A DNA stretch of 64,000 bases from Nocardia sputorum (GCF_027924405.1 NZ_AP026978.1:7068001-7132000), one strand, 5' to 3'. Positions 40,205-49,027 are shown, counted from the first letter of the stretch. Notes: a model not told the origin generated them from the sequence alone. Numbers and translations are program-made.

Positions 40205-40885
40205 ATGTCGTGGTACGACGAACTAGTGGGGCGTCTGAGCCTCCCCGAACCCGCCATGGTCGCGCCGGAGCGAGCACTGCCGGGCCGGGCGGAGCCGCTC
40301 GACGTGCCGGATACCCACTACGTCAACGGTCACCCGATCCATCCGCCGTTCCCCGAGGGGCTCCAGCTCGCGGTCGTCGCGATGGGGTGTTTCTGGGGTG
40401 CGGAGAAGAGTTTCTGGGAACTCGACGGCGTCTACACCACGGCAGCCGGTTATGTCGGCGGGTACACGCCGAATCCAACCTACGAAGAGGTCTGCAGCGG
40501 GCGGACCGGGCACACCGAAGCGGTGCTCGTCGTATTCGATCCCGCCGTGATCGGCTACGCAGGCATCCTCAGGCACTTCTGGGAGAACCACGACCCCACC
40601 CAGGGCATGCGTCAGGGCAACGATCGCGGCACCCAATATCGTTCGGCCGTCTTCACCTTCGGCGCCGAGCAGGCCGATCTGGTCCGGTCGACGGCCGAGG
40701 CATACGGCAAGCGCCTCGCCGCGGCGGGATACGGGCAGATCACCACGGAGATCTCGCCGCTGCCCGGCCTGGCGGCCTTCTACTATGCCGAGGGCTATCA
40801 CCAGCAGTACCTGGCGAAGAACCCCGGCGGATACTGCCCGGTGCATGCCACCGGAGTGAGCTGCCCGGTGGGCACGGGCGCCTGA
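40205..40885 (+). CDS. msrA: Peptide methionine-S-sulfoxide reductase
   Basis: 226 residues, repairs oxidised methionine with thioredoxin. The catalytic Cys is in [12 protein letters not shown] (about residue 62), [22 protein letters not shown] follows in the usual place, and two C-terminal cysteines ([14 protein letters not shown]) serve as resolving residues. An N-terminal extension of about 50 residues precedes the domain, as in other actinobacterial MsrA. The 190-bp divergent gap with sodA is a likely shared oxidative-stress promoter. Confidence 0.97.
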   Translation: MSWYDELVGRLSLPEPAMVAPERALPGRAEPLDVPDTHYVNGHPIHPPFPEGLQLAVVAMGCFWGAEKSFWELDGVYTTAAGYVGGYTPNPTYEEVCSGRTGHTEAVLVVFDPAVIGYAGILRHFWENHDPTQGMRQGNDRGTQYRSAVFTFGAEQADLVRSTAEAYGKRLAAAGYGQITTEISPLPGLAAFYYAEGYHQQYLAKNPGGYCPVHATGVSCPVGTGA

Positions 40886-40949
40886 ACACAGGAACCGCAC
40901 CTCCGTCGACGGATGCGCGGTTCGCTCGTGATGATCGCGGAGGCAGCGC

Positions 40950-41561
40950 TCACAGCGGGGGAGCGATGCCGGGACGGGTCGCCCGGGGATCACCCGCGTC
41001 ATGCGCCTGCCACCACCGCGCGCCGCCCGCGATGAAGTCCGCCAAGGGGATCTCTTTGCCGCGCGCGTCGTGCACGACGATGTCGTCGAACCACACCCGG
41101 ATGTCCAGTTCGCGCGGATCGATGCCCTCCTCCTGGGAGAACTCCAGCACGTGCGTGGACTCGTGATCGCGGATCCGGGTGTCGAAGCTGAGCAGTTCCC
41201 TCCACAACGCCCAGCTGCTGTCGTCGAGGTCGACGAACTCCCAGCCGTGCAGCCGACCGCCGCCGAAACTCCGGATGGCCTCGTCCAGGCCATCCATTTG
41301 CAGCGGCAGCACCTGCGGCTCGAGGTCGTCCCAGTGCTGTGTGCGCAGGGACGCGGCGACCCGGCTCACGCCGGTCAACGTCACCTGCACCCGATAGTCC
41401 TCGTTCGCCGTCCCCTGCTCGGGGAGAGTCAGCACCTCGAGGTCGAGCCGCAATTCGCCCGCGGGCTCGTCGACCGCGAGACCGAGGCACGTGGCCTCGG
41501 ACAACGCGATGTTCAGCCCTGCGGTATCCAGTCCGTGGCGTAGCCCCCTGCTCGCGTTCAT
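40950..41561 (-). CDS. Conserved protein of unknown function
   Basis: 203 residues, acidic, soluble. Beta-rich middle (LRLDLEVLTLPEQG, YRVQVTLTGVSRVAASL) and a final part with WELLS-like and WWQAHDAGDP segments. The ATG at 41561 begins NASRGLRHGLDTAG. No motif I can name and no clear link to the msrA gene it faces. Confidence 0.65.
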   Translation of the reverse strand: MNASRGLRHGLDTAGLNIALSEATCLGLAVDEPAGELRLDLEVLTLPEQGTANEDYRVQVTLTGVSRVAASLRTQHWDDLEPQVLPLQMDGLDEAIRSFGGGRLHGWEFVDLDDSSWALWRELLSFDTRIRDHESTHVLEFSQEEGIDPRELDIRVWFDDIVVHDARGKEIPLADFIAGGARWWQAHDAGDPRATRPGIAPPL

Positions 41562-42077
41562 AGCCCCAGGCTACCGATCGCCACTGCCGGATCGCGGTAT
41601 TTCGGCGGTGTTCACGATTCGATGGAACCGATCGCGGGCCGGGCCCGTCCAAGTAGTTATCGGAACCTCTTCGGCCGCAGGTTCCGAGGTCGGCGACGAA
41701 TGGCCGCTCCGGGATGGACAGGAGGGGAGTCCCGGATCGGCCATTCGCATCGCTGCCCGTTGGGGCCGAATCCAGTCATCAGGTATGGGCACACCGCTCG
41801 ATTGCGGACCAGAAGTATGGAAAATCCCCGCAGTAGGTAACTGAACAGTAGCTAATGAGTGCCGCGAGCTGGGTGGACGCTGGTCGGCAGCACGCCTTGT
41901 GGATCAGGCTGTGGATTATGTGGATAACTTCGCCCGAGTTATGCACAACCCGCATCGAGCGGGGGCGCGGTCGAGTTCCGGAGCAGAGAACATACCTGAA
42001 GTCGTCGCGCGCTGTCGAGGCCGCTCCCCGGGCATGGAACTGCACGGCGGCCCGCCGCCCATGGCAGGATCGAATCT
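41562..42077. other. Large intergenic region with DnaA-box cluster
   Basis: About 515 bp between divergent genes, AT-richer in its right half than most of the window. It contains the DnaA-box-like cluster at 41898-41947. The left part (41575-41860) holds nothing I could identify; no ORF with protein character. Confidence 0.5.
41898..41947. promoter_or_regulatory. Cluster of DnaA-box-like nonamers
   Basis: Read as complements of TTATCCACA: TGTGGATCA (41898-41906, two mismatches), TGTGGATTA (41910-41918, one), TGTGGATAA (41919-41927, perfect), and on the plus strand TTATGCACA (41939-41947, one). Four sites in 50 bp, two of them directly adjacent. No dnaA or dnaN gene is near, so this is more likely a DnaA-binding regulatory or titration site than an origin. 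Confidence 0.5.
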
Positions 42078-42446
42078 GTGACGAGCCCCCACGTTCCGTC
42101 GGTGACGGTGGAGGACGTGCCTGCCGAATTCGACAGCGTCCCCGCGTCGGCCGACACGCCGCGACCGATCCTGCTCGACGTCCGCGAGGACGACGAGTGG
42201 CGGCTCGGACACGCCCCGGGAGCGATCCACATCCCGATGGTCGACGTCCCCGCCCGGATCGACGAGCTGGAGTACGACGCGGAGCTCTATGTCATCTGCC
42301 GGCAGGGCGGCCGGTCCCTGCAGGTGGTCGAATACCTCACGCACATCGGCTATGAGGCCGTTCAGGTCCACGGGGGCATGGTGGCGTGGCAGCAGGCCGG
42401 TCGACCGCTGGTCGCGGAAGGCGACCACGAGGCGAAGATCTACTGA
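42078..42446 (+). CDS. Single-domain rhodanese
   Basis: 122 residues, sulphurtransferase of the GlpE/PspE kind. Seen: LLDVREDDEWRLGHAPGAIHIPM, and the active-site loop VICRQGGRSLQV with the persulphide Cys. The GTG at 42078 is used. First gene of a plus-strand run with DUF4328 and glycerophosphodiesterase genes; 20 bp separate it from the next. Sulphur acceptor unknown. Confidence 0.92.
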   Translation: MTSPHVPSVTVEDVPAEFDSVPASADTPRPILLDVREDDEWRLGHAPGAIHIPMVDVPARIDELEYDAELYVICRQGGRSLQVVEYLTHIGYEAVQVHGGMVAWQQAGRPLVAEGDHEAKIY

Positions 42447-42466
42447 CGAAAGAACGAGGTGCGCGG

Positions 42467-43516
42467 GTGAGTACGGTGGTGCAACCTTGTGCGCGCTGCG
42501 GGGCGCGCTGGGCCGTGCAAGGGACGCCGATGCACTGGTGCCCGCGCTGCCGCGGCGTTCTGCTCTCGCCCGCGCCGATCGACGCGCCCGCCGACCGCCG
42601 CAACTATCGCTGGGTGGCACGCAGACCAGACCAGCGCGGTCGCCGAGCGCAGCCGCCCGCCCGGCCGGTCACGCAGAGTCGCACGCCCCGGTACACGCAG
42701 ATCCCGCGCTGGGGGCTGATCGACCCGCCACCGCAGGCCGGTGCTGCCGCACGCCGCCCGTTCGAGAAACTGACCGACTCGGTGACCAAGTTGCTCGTCG
42801 CGACCGCGAGCGTGTTCGGGCTCGCGGCCGGCGCCGAGCTGGCGCGGTACGGGGTCTTGCTGCGCAACCGGACGCGCCTGATCCACCCCGCCGTCCTCTT
42901 CGCTTCCGATGCCCTGGTGATCGGCGCGGGCGTGCTCGCCATCGTGCTCGCTCTGCTGGCGGCCGCGGCCGCGACCGGAAGGCTGATCGAGGTCAGGCGG
43001 TCGGCCTACGCGGCCGAGGGCAGGCGCGACCCGCGGTCGCCGCGAGCGCTCGCGCTCGGGTCTCTGGTCCCGGTGGTCAACTTGCTGTGGCCCGGGGTTT
43101 TCCTGAGCGAAGTGGCCGCGCTGCGAGGTGATCCCCGGATCGGCCGGGCGGTCCGGATCTGGTGGGCAGCCTGGGTCTTCGGCGGCCTCGTCGCGGCCGC
43201 CGCGCTACTGTGGCGGACCGCGGATTCGTTGCAGGCCCAGGCGGACGGGGTGCTGTTCACCGCGTTCGCCGACGCGGTCGGCGCGGCGGTCGCGCTGCTG
43301 ACCCTCTGGCTGCTGCGCACCATCGAGGGGCGTGATCTGCTCGGACGCCACCGGACCGCGCGCCGCTGGCTGATTGCGGTCGACCCCGCCGTGCCGGTGA
43401 TCGAACCGGTGCATCCCGGCGGACGGCGAACCGCGGCCGAACCGGTGGACGCCGGACCGGCGCACGAGGAAAACGGTGCTGAGGACCGTGAGCAGGAGGA
43501 GGTTATGGCCAAGTGA
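42467..43516 (+). CDS. DUF4328 membrane protein with N-terminal zinc ribbon
   Basis: 349 residues. Starts with a likely zinc ribbon (PCARCGARW...MHWCPRC, two CxxC pairs), then an Arg/Pro-rich linker, then the DUF4328 domain with about six membrane helices (from TKLLVATASVFGLAAGAELA on, with NLLWPGVFLSEV as the conserved core). The C-terminus is acidic (ENGAEDREQEEVMAK). The GTG at 42467 follows CGAGGTGCG. It overlaps the next gene by four bases (GTGA). Function unknown. Confidence 0.85.
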   Translation: MSTVVQPCARCGARWAVQGTPMHWCPRCRGVLLSPAPIDAPADRRNYRWVARRPDQRGRRAQPPARPVTQSRTPRYTQIPRWGLIDPPPQAGAAARRPFEKLTDSVTKLLVATASVFGLAAGAELARYGVLLRNRTRLIHPAVLFASDALVIGAGVLAIVLALLAAAAATGRLIEVRRSAYAAEGRRDPRSPRALALGSLVPVVNLLWPGVFLSEVAALRGDPRIGRAVRIWWAAWVFGGLVAAAALLWRTADSLQAQADGVLFTAFADAVGAAVALLTLWLLRTIEGRDLLGRHRTARRWLIAVDPAVPVIEPVHPGGRRTAAEPVDAGPAHEENGAEDREQEEVMAK

Positions 43517-44280
43517 GCCAGGGCAGTCGCGCGCCTTTCGTCGTCGCGCATCGAGGCGCCTCGGCGGCGCGCCCCGAGCACACGCTCGCCGCCTACGAGC
43601 TGGCGCTGCAGGAGGGCGCCGACGGGGTCGAATGCGATGTCCGGCTGACCAGGGACGGGCATCTGGTATGCGTGCACGACCGCACCGTCGACCGGACGTC
43701 CTCGGGCAGCGGGCTGGTCAGCGAGATGACGCTGGAGGAGCTGCGGGCCCTGGATTTCGGCGCGGACGGCTCGCCCGCCTCGGTGCTGACCCTCAGCGAG
43801 CTGATCGGCCTCGTGCTGGACTGGCGCAGCAGGCCGACCAAGCTGTTCATCGAAACCAAGCACCCGGTTCGCTACGGCGCGCTGGTGGAGAACAAGTTGC
43901 TCGCCGAACTCCAGCGCTTCGGCATCGCCACCCCGGCCTCGGCCGACCATTCCCGAGCCGTCGTGATGTCGTTCGCGGCCACCGCGGTCTGGCGCATTCG
44001 CCGCGCCGCGCCGCTGCTGCCCACCGTCCTGCTCGGCGAATCGTCGCGCTACCTGGGCGGATCCGCCGCCACGACGGTCGGCGCCACGGCCGTCGGCCCC
44101 TCGGTGAAGACGTTGCGCGAGCACCCCGATCTGGTCGACAAGGCCGCCGCCGCGGGCCGCGCCACCTACTGCTGGACCGTCGACGACCCCGACGACGTCC
44201 AACTGTGCGCCGACCTCGGCGTCAGCTGGATCGCCACCAACCACCCCGGCCGCACCAAGTCGCTGCTGCCTGCCGCCTGA
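43513..44280 (+). CDS. Glycerophosphodiester phosphodiesterase
   Basis: 255 residues, GDPD TIM barrel that hydrolyses glycerophosphodiesters to glycerol-3-phosphate and an alcohol. Active-site elements: VVAHRGASAARPEHTLAAY (His, Arg, Glu), GVECDVRLTRDGHLVCVHD (Glu, Asp, His) and IETKHP. No signal peptide, so cytoplasmic. It is translationally coupled to the DUF4328 gene. The position near bfrB corresponds to Mtb glpQ1 (Rv3842c). Confidence 0.94.
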   Translation: MSQGSRAPFVVAHRGASAARPEHTLAAYELALQEGADGVECDVRLTRDGHLVCVHDRTVDRTSSGSGLVSEMTLEELRALDFGADGSPASVLTLSELIGLVLDWRSRPTKLFIETKHPVRYGALVENKLLAELQRFGIATPASADHSRAVVMSFAATAVWRIRRAAPLLPTVLLGESSRYLGGSAATTVGATAVGPSVKTLREHPDLVDKAAAAGRATYCWTVDDPDDVQLCADLGVSWIATNHPGRTKSLLPAA

Positions 44281-44306
44281 TCCGGTCAGATCGGGCGGAC
44301 CGGATC
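44279..44306 (+). terminator. Hairpin after the phosphodiesterase gene
   Basis: GATCCGGTC (beginning inside the stop codon) pairs with GACCGGATC at 44298-44306, followed by GTTTC. Likely terminator of the three-gene run. Confidence 0.55.
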
Positions 44307-44381
44307 GTTTCACCGACCGGTCATACGCGACACGCCGCGCCGCGGGCGCGGCAAATCAAACACTGTGTAGGTTGACCCCTC

Positions 44382-45302
44382 GTGGGTAAGAGCAAGCGCA
44401 ATAGTCCTAAGCCCGGCGGTAACCGGGCGCAGCGTCTCGCCGAGCGGCGGGCAGCGCAGGAGCAGGCGGCACAGGCCGTCACGCGTCCGTTCGAAGGTCT
44501 GGCCGCGGAGTGCGATCTGGTCGCGCTGCGCGAATTCGTGCCGTCGGCCACCGCGGAGTTGACGCTGGCGGCAGCGGTCGCGGCGGAGCGCCCGGTGGTG
44601 CTCGCCACGGTGCTGCCCGGCGCGGTGGCCGCGTTGGTGCGCGCCGGCGACGAGCCGAGCGGGTATGTCGGCGCGCAGGTGCAGTTCCAGGGTGCGGACC
44701 CGGCCGCCGATCTGGCCGCGGCGATCTTGTGGACCCAGTCCGCCGAGCCCGGTGACTCGCTGACCTCCGTGGAGAGCGTCGCCGGTGGGCCGCGGCTGGC
44801 CGACGTCATCGATCCCGGCGCGAGCCTGGACCTGACCGTGCACCAGGACTTCGATTGGTGGGTGCCGGCGGGTGTCGAGCCCGATCCGCAGGTTGCCGCC
44901 ACCATCGAGCAGGCCAAGCAGGCGATCATGCCTTCGGCGCGGCTCGGGCTGGACGCGGACGCGATCGGCGCGGCCTGGTGGGTGGACGCCGGCGAGAAGG
45001 CGCATATCCGCTGGGTGCGTCCGGAGGACGAGGACGCGCTGATGCTGGCGCTGGCGCGGGTACACGCGTCCGGCGGTCTACACCTCGGCGAGGGTTCTCG
45101 GTTCGCGGGGTCGTTCCGCACGCACGGCCTGCTGGTCCCGGTGTTCGATCTGGATCGGGAGCGGCACCCCGACGAATGGGTGAAGCCGGCGGTCGAGTTC
45201 GGTGCGCGACTTTCCGAGGCGCTGGCTGTCGACGCCCCGCTGAATGCCGACGAGCGGCGCTCCCGCGACGGCTTGCGGTCACGTCAGGTCACTTTGCGCT
45301 GA
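44382..45302 (+). CDS. DUF5926 family protein
   Basis: 306 residues, soluble. The basic N-terminus (GKSKRNSPKPGGNRAQRLAE) resembles a zinc/SEC-C-like or nucleic-acid-binding arm; the rest (RPFEGLAAECDLVALREFVP, VHQDFDWWVPAGVEPDP, WWVDAGEKAHIRWVRPEDED) is the actinobacterial DUF5926 pattern. Function unknown. The GTG at 44382 (GTGGGTAAGAGC) may be leaderless. Single gene. Confidence 0.85.
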   Translation: MGKSKRNSPKPGGNRAQRLAERRAAQEQAAQAVTRPFEGLAAECDLVALREFVPSATAELTLAAAVAAERPVVLATVLPGAVAALVRAGDEPSGYVGAQVQFQGADPAADLAAAILWTQSAEPGDSLTSVESVAGGPRLADVIDPGASLDLTVHQDFDWWVPAGVEPDPQVAATIEQAKQAIMPSARLGLDADAIGAAWWVDAGEKAHIRWVRPEDEDALMLALARVHASGGLHLGEGSRFAGSFRTHGLLVPVFDLDRERHPDEWVKPAVEFGARLSEALAVDAPLNADERRSRDGLRSRQVTLR

Positions 45303-45472
45303 GTACCGGAATCCTGCGAGATGTCCCGCGACTGTCGAGCGGCGAACAAGGTTTACTGTTTGCCGCCGATATCGCTGGGGATAGGTAAGTCTGACCGAAC
45401 TGCCGCGAATGCGGGAGAATCCTTCTCCCGGAATTTCGGATTTCGACAGGCAATGGGCCCGGGCAGCGACAA

Positions 45473-45495
45473 GCCCGGTTCCTGGGGAACCGGGC
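45473..45495 (-). terminator. Terminator of bfrB
   Basis: GCCCGGTTC (45473-45481) with GAACCGGGC (45487-45495), five-base loop, 25 bp beyond the bfrB stop on the minus strand, followed there by TTGTCGC. Confidence 0.65.
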
Positions 45496-45520
45496 CTGTG
45501 CACCTTTCCGGCAAGCTCCG

Positions 45521-46069
45521 TCAGACGGAGCCGCCGGCCACCGAAGGCGCACCGGAGGCGTCGCTCGGGCCGCTCATTTCCCGGGCGACGAATTCCTCCA
45601 AGTCGAACAGGTTCGACCCGGCGCGATCGGCGATGGTGAGCAGTGTGGTCATGTTCGCGACTTCCTCGACCTGTTCCTTCAGGAACCACTGCATGAACTG
45701 TTCGCCGAGGTAATCGCCCTCTTCGCGGGCGGTGCTCGCCAGTTGGATGATCTGCTCGGTGACCGTCTTCTCCTGCGCGAGCGCGAGCGCGATCGGTTCC
45801 CTGGCATTCTCGAACCGTGATTTCGCGGCGTCGATGCCGGAGAGTTCGATGCTGATATCCCGGTCCAGGAAGTACCGCACGATCATCATCGCGTGATTGC
45901 GTTCTTCGACGGCCTGCTTGTAGAACCGCTTCGCCAGCTGCGGCAGGTCGGCATTGTCGAACCACACCGCAATCGCGATGTACTGATGCTCGGCATTGAA
46001 TTCGTGCCGGATCTGATCGTGCAACAGGCTGTGAAATTTGCTGCGTGGGGATTCCGGATGGCTTGACAT
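45521..46069 (-). CDS. bfrB: Ferritin BfrB (active-site residues intact)
   Basis: 182 residues, 24-mer iron-storage cage without haem. The ferroxidase ligands are in place: Glu in RHEFNAEHQY (helix A), Glu and His in EERNHAMM (helix B), Glu in AQEKTVTEQ (helix C) and Gln/Glu in KEQVEEVANM (helix D). The C-terminal tail (GPSDASGAPSVAGGSV) is disordered as in mycobacterial BfrB. The ATG at 46069 (SSHPESPRSK) is used. An iron-box-like sequence stands about 50-70 bp upstream, fitting activation by IdeR as known for Mtb bfrB. Tandem with a degenerate paralogue upstream. Confidence 0.94.
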   Translation of the reverse strand: MSSHPESPRSKFHSLLHDQIRHEFNAEHQYIAIAVWFDNADLPQLAKRFYKQAVEERNHAMMIVRYFLDRDISIELSGIDAAKSRFENAREPIALALAQEKTVTEQIIQLASTAREEGDYLGEQFMQWFLKEQVEEVANMTTLLTIADRAGSNLFDLEEFVAREMSGPSDASGAPSVAGGSV

Positions 46070-46121
46070 GGCATCGACATTAGCGCCGGTGCGGTCGCGT
46101 GTCATCCAAGTACAACCTTAA

Positions 46122-46140
46122 TGAGGCTAGTGTTGCCTAA
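46122..46140 (-). promoter_or_regulatory. Possible IdeR iron box upstream of bfrB
   Basis: On the minus strand TTAGGCAACACTAGCCTCA matches 13 of 19 positions of the IdeR/DtxR consensus (TTAGGTTAGGCTAACCTAA). It lies in the 71-bp gap between the two ferritin genes. Weaker than the box at 49975. Confidence 0.45.
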
Positions 46141-46692
46141 TTAATTCTGCGCCGCTCCAGCCATTTTCGGCGCCGGGATTTCGGTGTGCGGCCGCGTCCG
46201 CATCTCGCGGGCGACGAACTCCTCCACATCGAACAACTGCCCGTCGGCGCGGTCGAGCACAGACAGTAGCGTGGTCATCCGGGCGACGCTCTTCACCTGT
46301 TCCTCGAGGAACCATCGGACGAATTGCTCACCCAGATAGTCCCCGGAGTTGCGGGCCGCGCGAGCCAGACCGCTGATCCGGGTGCTGCGGTCCTGCTCCA
46401 GCTCCAGCAGCAAAGCGATTGCGCCGCGCGGGCTTTCGAACGTTGACGTGATCGCCTCCAGGCCGCCGATCTGCACCGGGAGATCCCGGTCCAGCAGGTA
46501 CTGCACCATGCGCAGCGCGTTGCCGTAGTGCTCGCGCGACCGGCCGTAGGCATGTCCGGCCAACTGCGGCAGCCGATGCGCGTCGAAGTACACGGCGGCG
46601 GCGAGATACTGCTGGGCGCTGGTGAATCCGTGTCGGATCTGCGTGCGCAGCAAGTCGGGGAAGGACTCGTCGGCCTCGTCGATGTCCGGCAT
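46141..46692 (-). CDS. Ferritin paralogue with lost ferroxidase site
   Basis: 183 residues, aligning to BfrB along its length (same LPQLA, LLDRDLP/I, GDYLGEQF..WFL.EQV and LFD.EEFVAREM segments). Ferroxidase positions have changed: helix-A Glu is Gly (RHGFTSAQQY), the helix-B Glu and His are His and Asn (SREHYGNALR), and the helix-D Glu pair is Lys-Ser (EEQVKSVARM). The cage fold should persist but iron oxidation should not. It could be a mixed-cage partner, a regulator or a protein with a new role. The ATG at 46692 begins PDIDEADESFPD. It starts 10 bp after the LCP gene, so it is probably co-transcribed with it. Confidence 0.88.
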   Translation of the reverse strand: MPDIDEADESFPDLLRTQIRHGFTSAQQYLAAAVYFDAHRLPQLAGHAYGRSREHYGNALRMVQYLLDRDLPVQIGGLEAITSTFESPRGAIALLLELEQDRSTRISGLARAARNSGDYLGEQFVRWFLEEQVKSVARMTTLLSVLDRADGQLFDVEEFVAREMRTRPHTEIPAPKMAGAAQN

Positions 46693-46702
46693 GGCAATGA
46701 CG

Positions 46703-48106
46703 CTACCGCGTCAGCAGGTCCTCGGGGATAGGGCGGTCGGCGGCCAGCGCGTCGAAGAACCGCCCGGCCTTCTCCTTGTCCCAGAGCAGGACGTTGCCGC
46801 TGTCCGTGTCGTCGAATCCACCGACCGGCACCGTCGTGGCGACGGTCTCGCCGCGCAGCGCCCAGCCCAGCCCGCCGAGGTTCCAGATGTGATCGCCGTT
46901 GTCGACCTTCAGCGACTTGGCGGTGTCGGAGGCCAGCGGCCAAAGTTTGAACGGGTTGGCCAGCGTGGCGCCGCTGGTCGCCTTCTTCAGCAGGGCGGCC
47001 ATGAAGATCCGCTGGTTGTTCATCCGGTCCAGGTCGGCCAGCGCGGTCGCGCGGCTGCGGACGAAGCCCAACGCCTGCGGTCCGTTCAAGCGTTGACAGC
47101 CGGCGGGCAAATCAATGCCGGCGAGGGGGTCGTCGATCGCTTTGGGGACGCACACGTCGATACCGCCGAGCGTATCGACCACACTCGCGAAGCCGCTGAA
47201 ACCGATCTGCGCGTAGTGGTCGATGCGCAGGCCGGTGGCGATCTCCACCGTCTGCACCAGCAGCGCGGGGCCGCCGACGGCGAACGCCGCGTTGAGCTTG
47301 TCCTTGCCCTGGCCCGGGATGCTGACGTACGAGTCGCGCGGAAGGCTGACCAGGGTGGTTTTGCCCGATTTCGGCACGTGCACGAGCATGATCGTGTCGG
47401 TGCGCTCCGGACCGACCTCGCCGCCGGTGGCGAGTTCCTGCTCCTGTTCAGGGGTCAACCCGCCGCGGCCGTCGGAGCCGACCAGCAGCCAGTTCGTGCC
47501 GGGTGTGTCGCCGACTCGCTTGGCGTAGTTCGCCAGCGCGGGGATGCGGTTGAGGGAGTTGTCCAACTGGATGACGGCGCCGACGGCGGCCAGTACCAGC
47601 ACCAGGAGGATCACCAGGAACCAGCGGAACGGGTGGCGCTTGCGGCGCGGTCGCGGCGGGCGTTGGCCGCGCGGCGGCACCGGGGGTGGTCCCTCGCGGA
47701 ACCGTCGTGGTTTCCGGGGCGGTGCGGGAGGTGGACCTTCGTGGTAGGGCATCGGGCGCTGTGTGGGCGCGTGCGTCGGCCCGTCGTGATGCGGCACCGG
47801 CCGCTGTGTCGGGGCGTGTGGTTGACCTTCGTGATGCGGCACCGGGCGCTGTGTGGGGGCGTGCCTGCGGGCCGGGGGAGGCGGTGGCATTCGCCGGGCC
47901 TGTTCCGGCGGGACCTGCGAATACGCCAACGGCTGCGCGTGCGGGTCGCCCGTTCCGTCGCGGCGCACCACCTGGGTGGGCTCGATCGGTGGCGGCGCGC
48001 CGGGACCCGGAGGAGGCATGCGCCGGCGCATCGGAGGTTCACCGGGTCTGCCGGGCGGCGGCATCCGGCGCGTACGCGCGTTGCGCTGGGGGTCGTCGCC
48101 GTTCAT
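46703..48106 (-). CDS. LytR-CpsA-Psr (LCP) family cell-wall ligase
   Basis: 467 residues. A long cytoplasmic N-terminus (about 165 residues) rich in Pro, Arg and His contains three 15-residue repeats of the type HAPTQRPVPHHEGQP, then one membrane helix (FRWFLVILLVLVLAAVGAVI), then an extracellular LCP domain: NWLLVGSDGR, ERTDTIMLVHV, SLPRDSYVSIPG and FVRSRATALADLDRMNNQR with the catalytic Arg/Asp set. LCP enzymes attach arabinogalactan or teichoic polymers to peptidoglycan. Corresponds in position to Mtb Rv3840. The proline-rich tail may bind divisome or signalling partners. Confidence 0.92.
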   Translation of the reverse strand: MNGDDPQRNARTRRMPPPGRPGEPPMRRRMPPPGPGAPPPIEPTQVVRRDGTGDPHAQPLAYSQVPPEQARRMPPPPPARRHAPTQRPVPHHEGQPHAPTQRPVPHHDGPTHAPTQRPMPYHEGPPPAPPRKPRRFREGPPPVPPRGQRPPRPRRKRHPFRWFLVILLVLVLAAVGAVIQLDNSLNRIPALANYAKRVGDTPGTNWLLVGSDGRGGLTPEQEQELATGGEVGPERTDTIMLVHVPKSGKTTLVSLPRDSYVSIPGQGKDKLNAAFAVGGPALLVQTVEIATGLRIDHYAQIGFSGFASVVDTLGGIDVCVPKAIDDPLAGIDLPAGCQRLNGPQALGFVRSRATALADLDRMNNQRIFMAALLKKATSGATLANPFKLWPLASDTAKSLKVDNGDHIWNLGGLGWALRGETVATTVPVGGFDDTDSGNVLLWDKEKAGRFFDALAADRPIPEDLLTR

Positions 48107-48232
48107 CACTGAAACTCTACTTATCGGGCGGTTGTGCGGTGCCGCATGTGGACACTGGCGCACGCGAAGCGGCGCTGTTTCCTAATTCGCGGGCGGCATC
48201 AGGTTGTTAGCGTTCCGGAGGGCACGGTTGCG

Positions 48233-49027
48233 TCACGGGAGCCACGAAACATGGCCGCGCAGAACGGTGTAGCCGATGTAGGCGACCGCGTCGATGGTCG
48301 CATGGGCGAGGACCAGCGGCCACAGCCGGTTCGTGCGCTGCCAATAGCGCCCGAATATGACGCCCATCACACAGTTTCCGAGCCCGCCGCCCAGTCCCTG
48401 ATACAAGTGATAACTGCCACGCAGGAGGGCCGAAGTCAGCAGAGCCGAGTTCTCCGACCAGCCGAGCCTGCGCAGCCGGGTGAGGAGGAACGCCACCACG
48501 ATGACCTCCTCGGCCAGGGCGTTCGCGCAGGCCGACAGGACGAGCGCGGGCAGCCGCCACCAGTAGTCGCCGAGCGAGGCGGGCACGATCGTCACGCTGA
48601 AACCCAGCGCATGGGCCACGAGGTAGAGCCCCAAGCCGGGCAGGCCGATGATCGCGGCGAGGGTCAAGCCGGGTAGCACGTCCGCGCGCCACCGGATTCG
48701 GTTCGCCAGCCCGATCAGTCGCGGTCCGATGCCGCCGCGCCACAGCAGATACAGGCCCAGTGCCGCCCACCCGAGCAGCCGTAGCACGCTGAGCAGCTGG
48801 AACAGCAGGTCGATGGTGGATTGCGTGGACCGCGACGGGTTCAGCGCGACGGTCCGCCCACCGATCCCGCCCGGCGCGAGCGCGCTCTCCACCAGCGAGA
48901 GCGCGGCGCTGAGCCCGCTGAGCCCGAACGTGACGAGCAGCACCACCGCGATCTCGAGTTTGATCGCCAGCCGCTCCCGATCGGTCGGCTCGGTCTCGTC
49001 CCACTGGGCATCGGACTCCGCGCGCAT
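48233..49027 (-). CDS. CPBP-family intramembrane protease
   Basis: 264 residues, about seven helices. The glutamic-protease core of the CAAX/CPBP family is visible: ALAEEVIVVAFLLTRL (Glu-Glu motif), RGSYHLYQGLGGG (His) and LAHATIDAVAYI (His and Asp). Bacterial members process or protect peptides and some give bacteriocin immunity; the target is unknown. The ATG at 49027 is followed by an acidic stretch before helix 1. Not part of the conserved Mtb order, so probably inserted between the LCP and DUF2470 genes. Confidence 0.9.
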   Translation of the reverse strand: MRAESDAQWDETEPTDRERLAIKLEIAVVLLVTFGLSGLSAALSLVESALAPGGIGGRTVALNPSRSTQSTIDLLFQLLSVLRLLGWAALGLYLLWRGGIGPRLIGLANRIRWRADVLPGLTLAAIIGLPGLGLYLVAHALGFSVTIVPASLGDYWWRLPALVLSACANALAEEVIVVAFLLTRLRRLGWSENSALLTSALLRGSYHLYQGLGGGLGNCVMGVIFGRYWQRTNRLWPLVLAHATIDAVAYIGYTVLRGHVSWLP

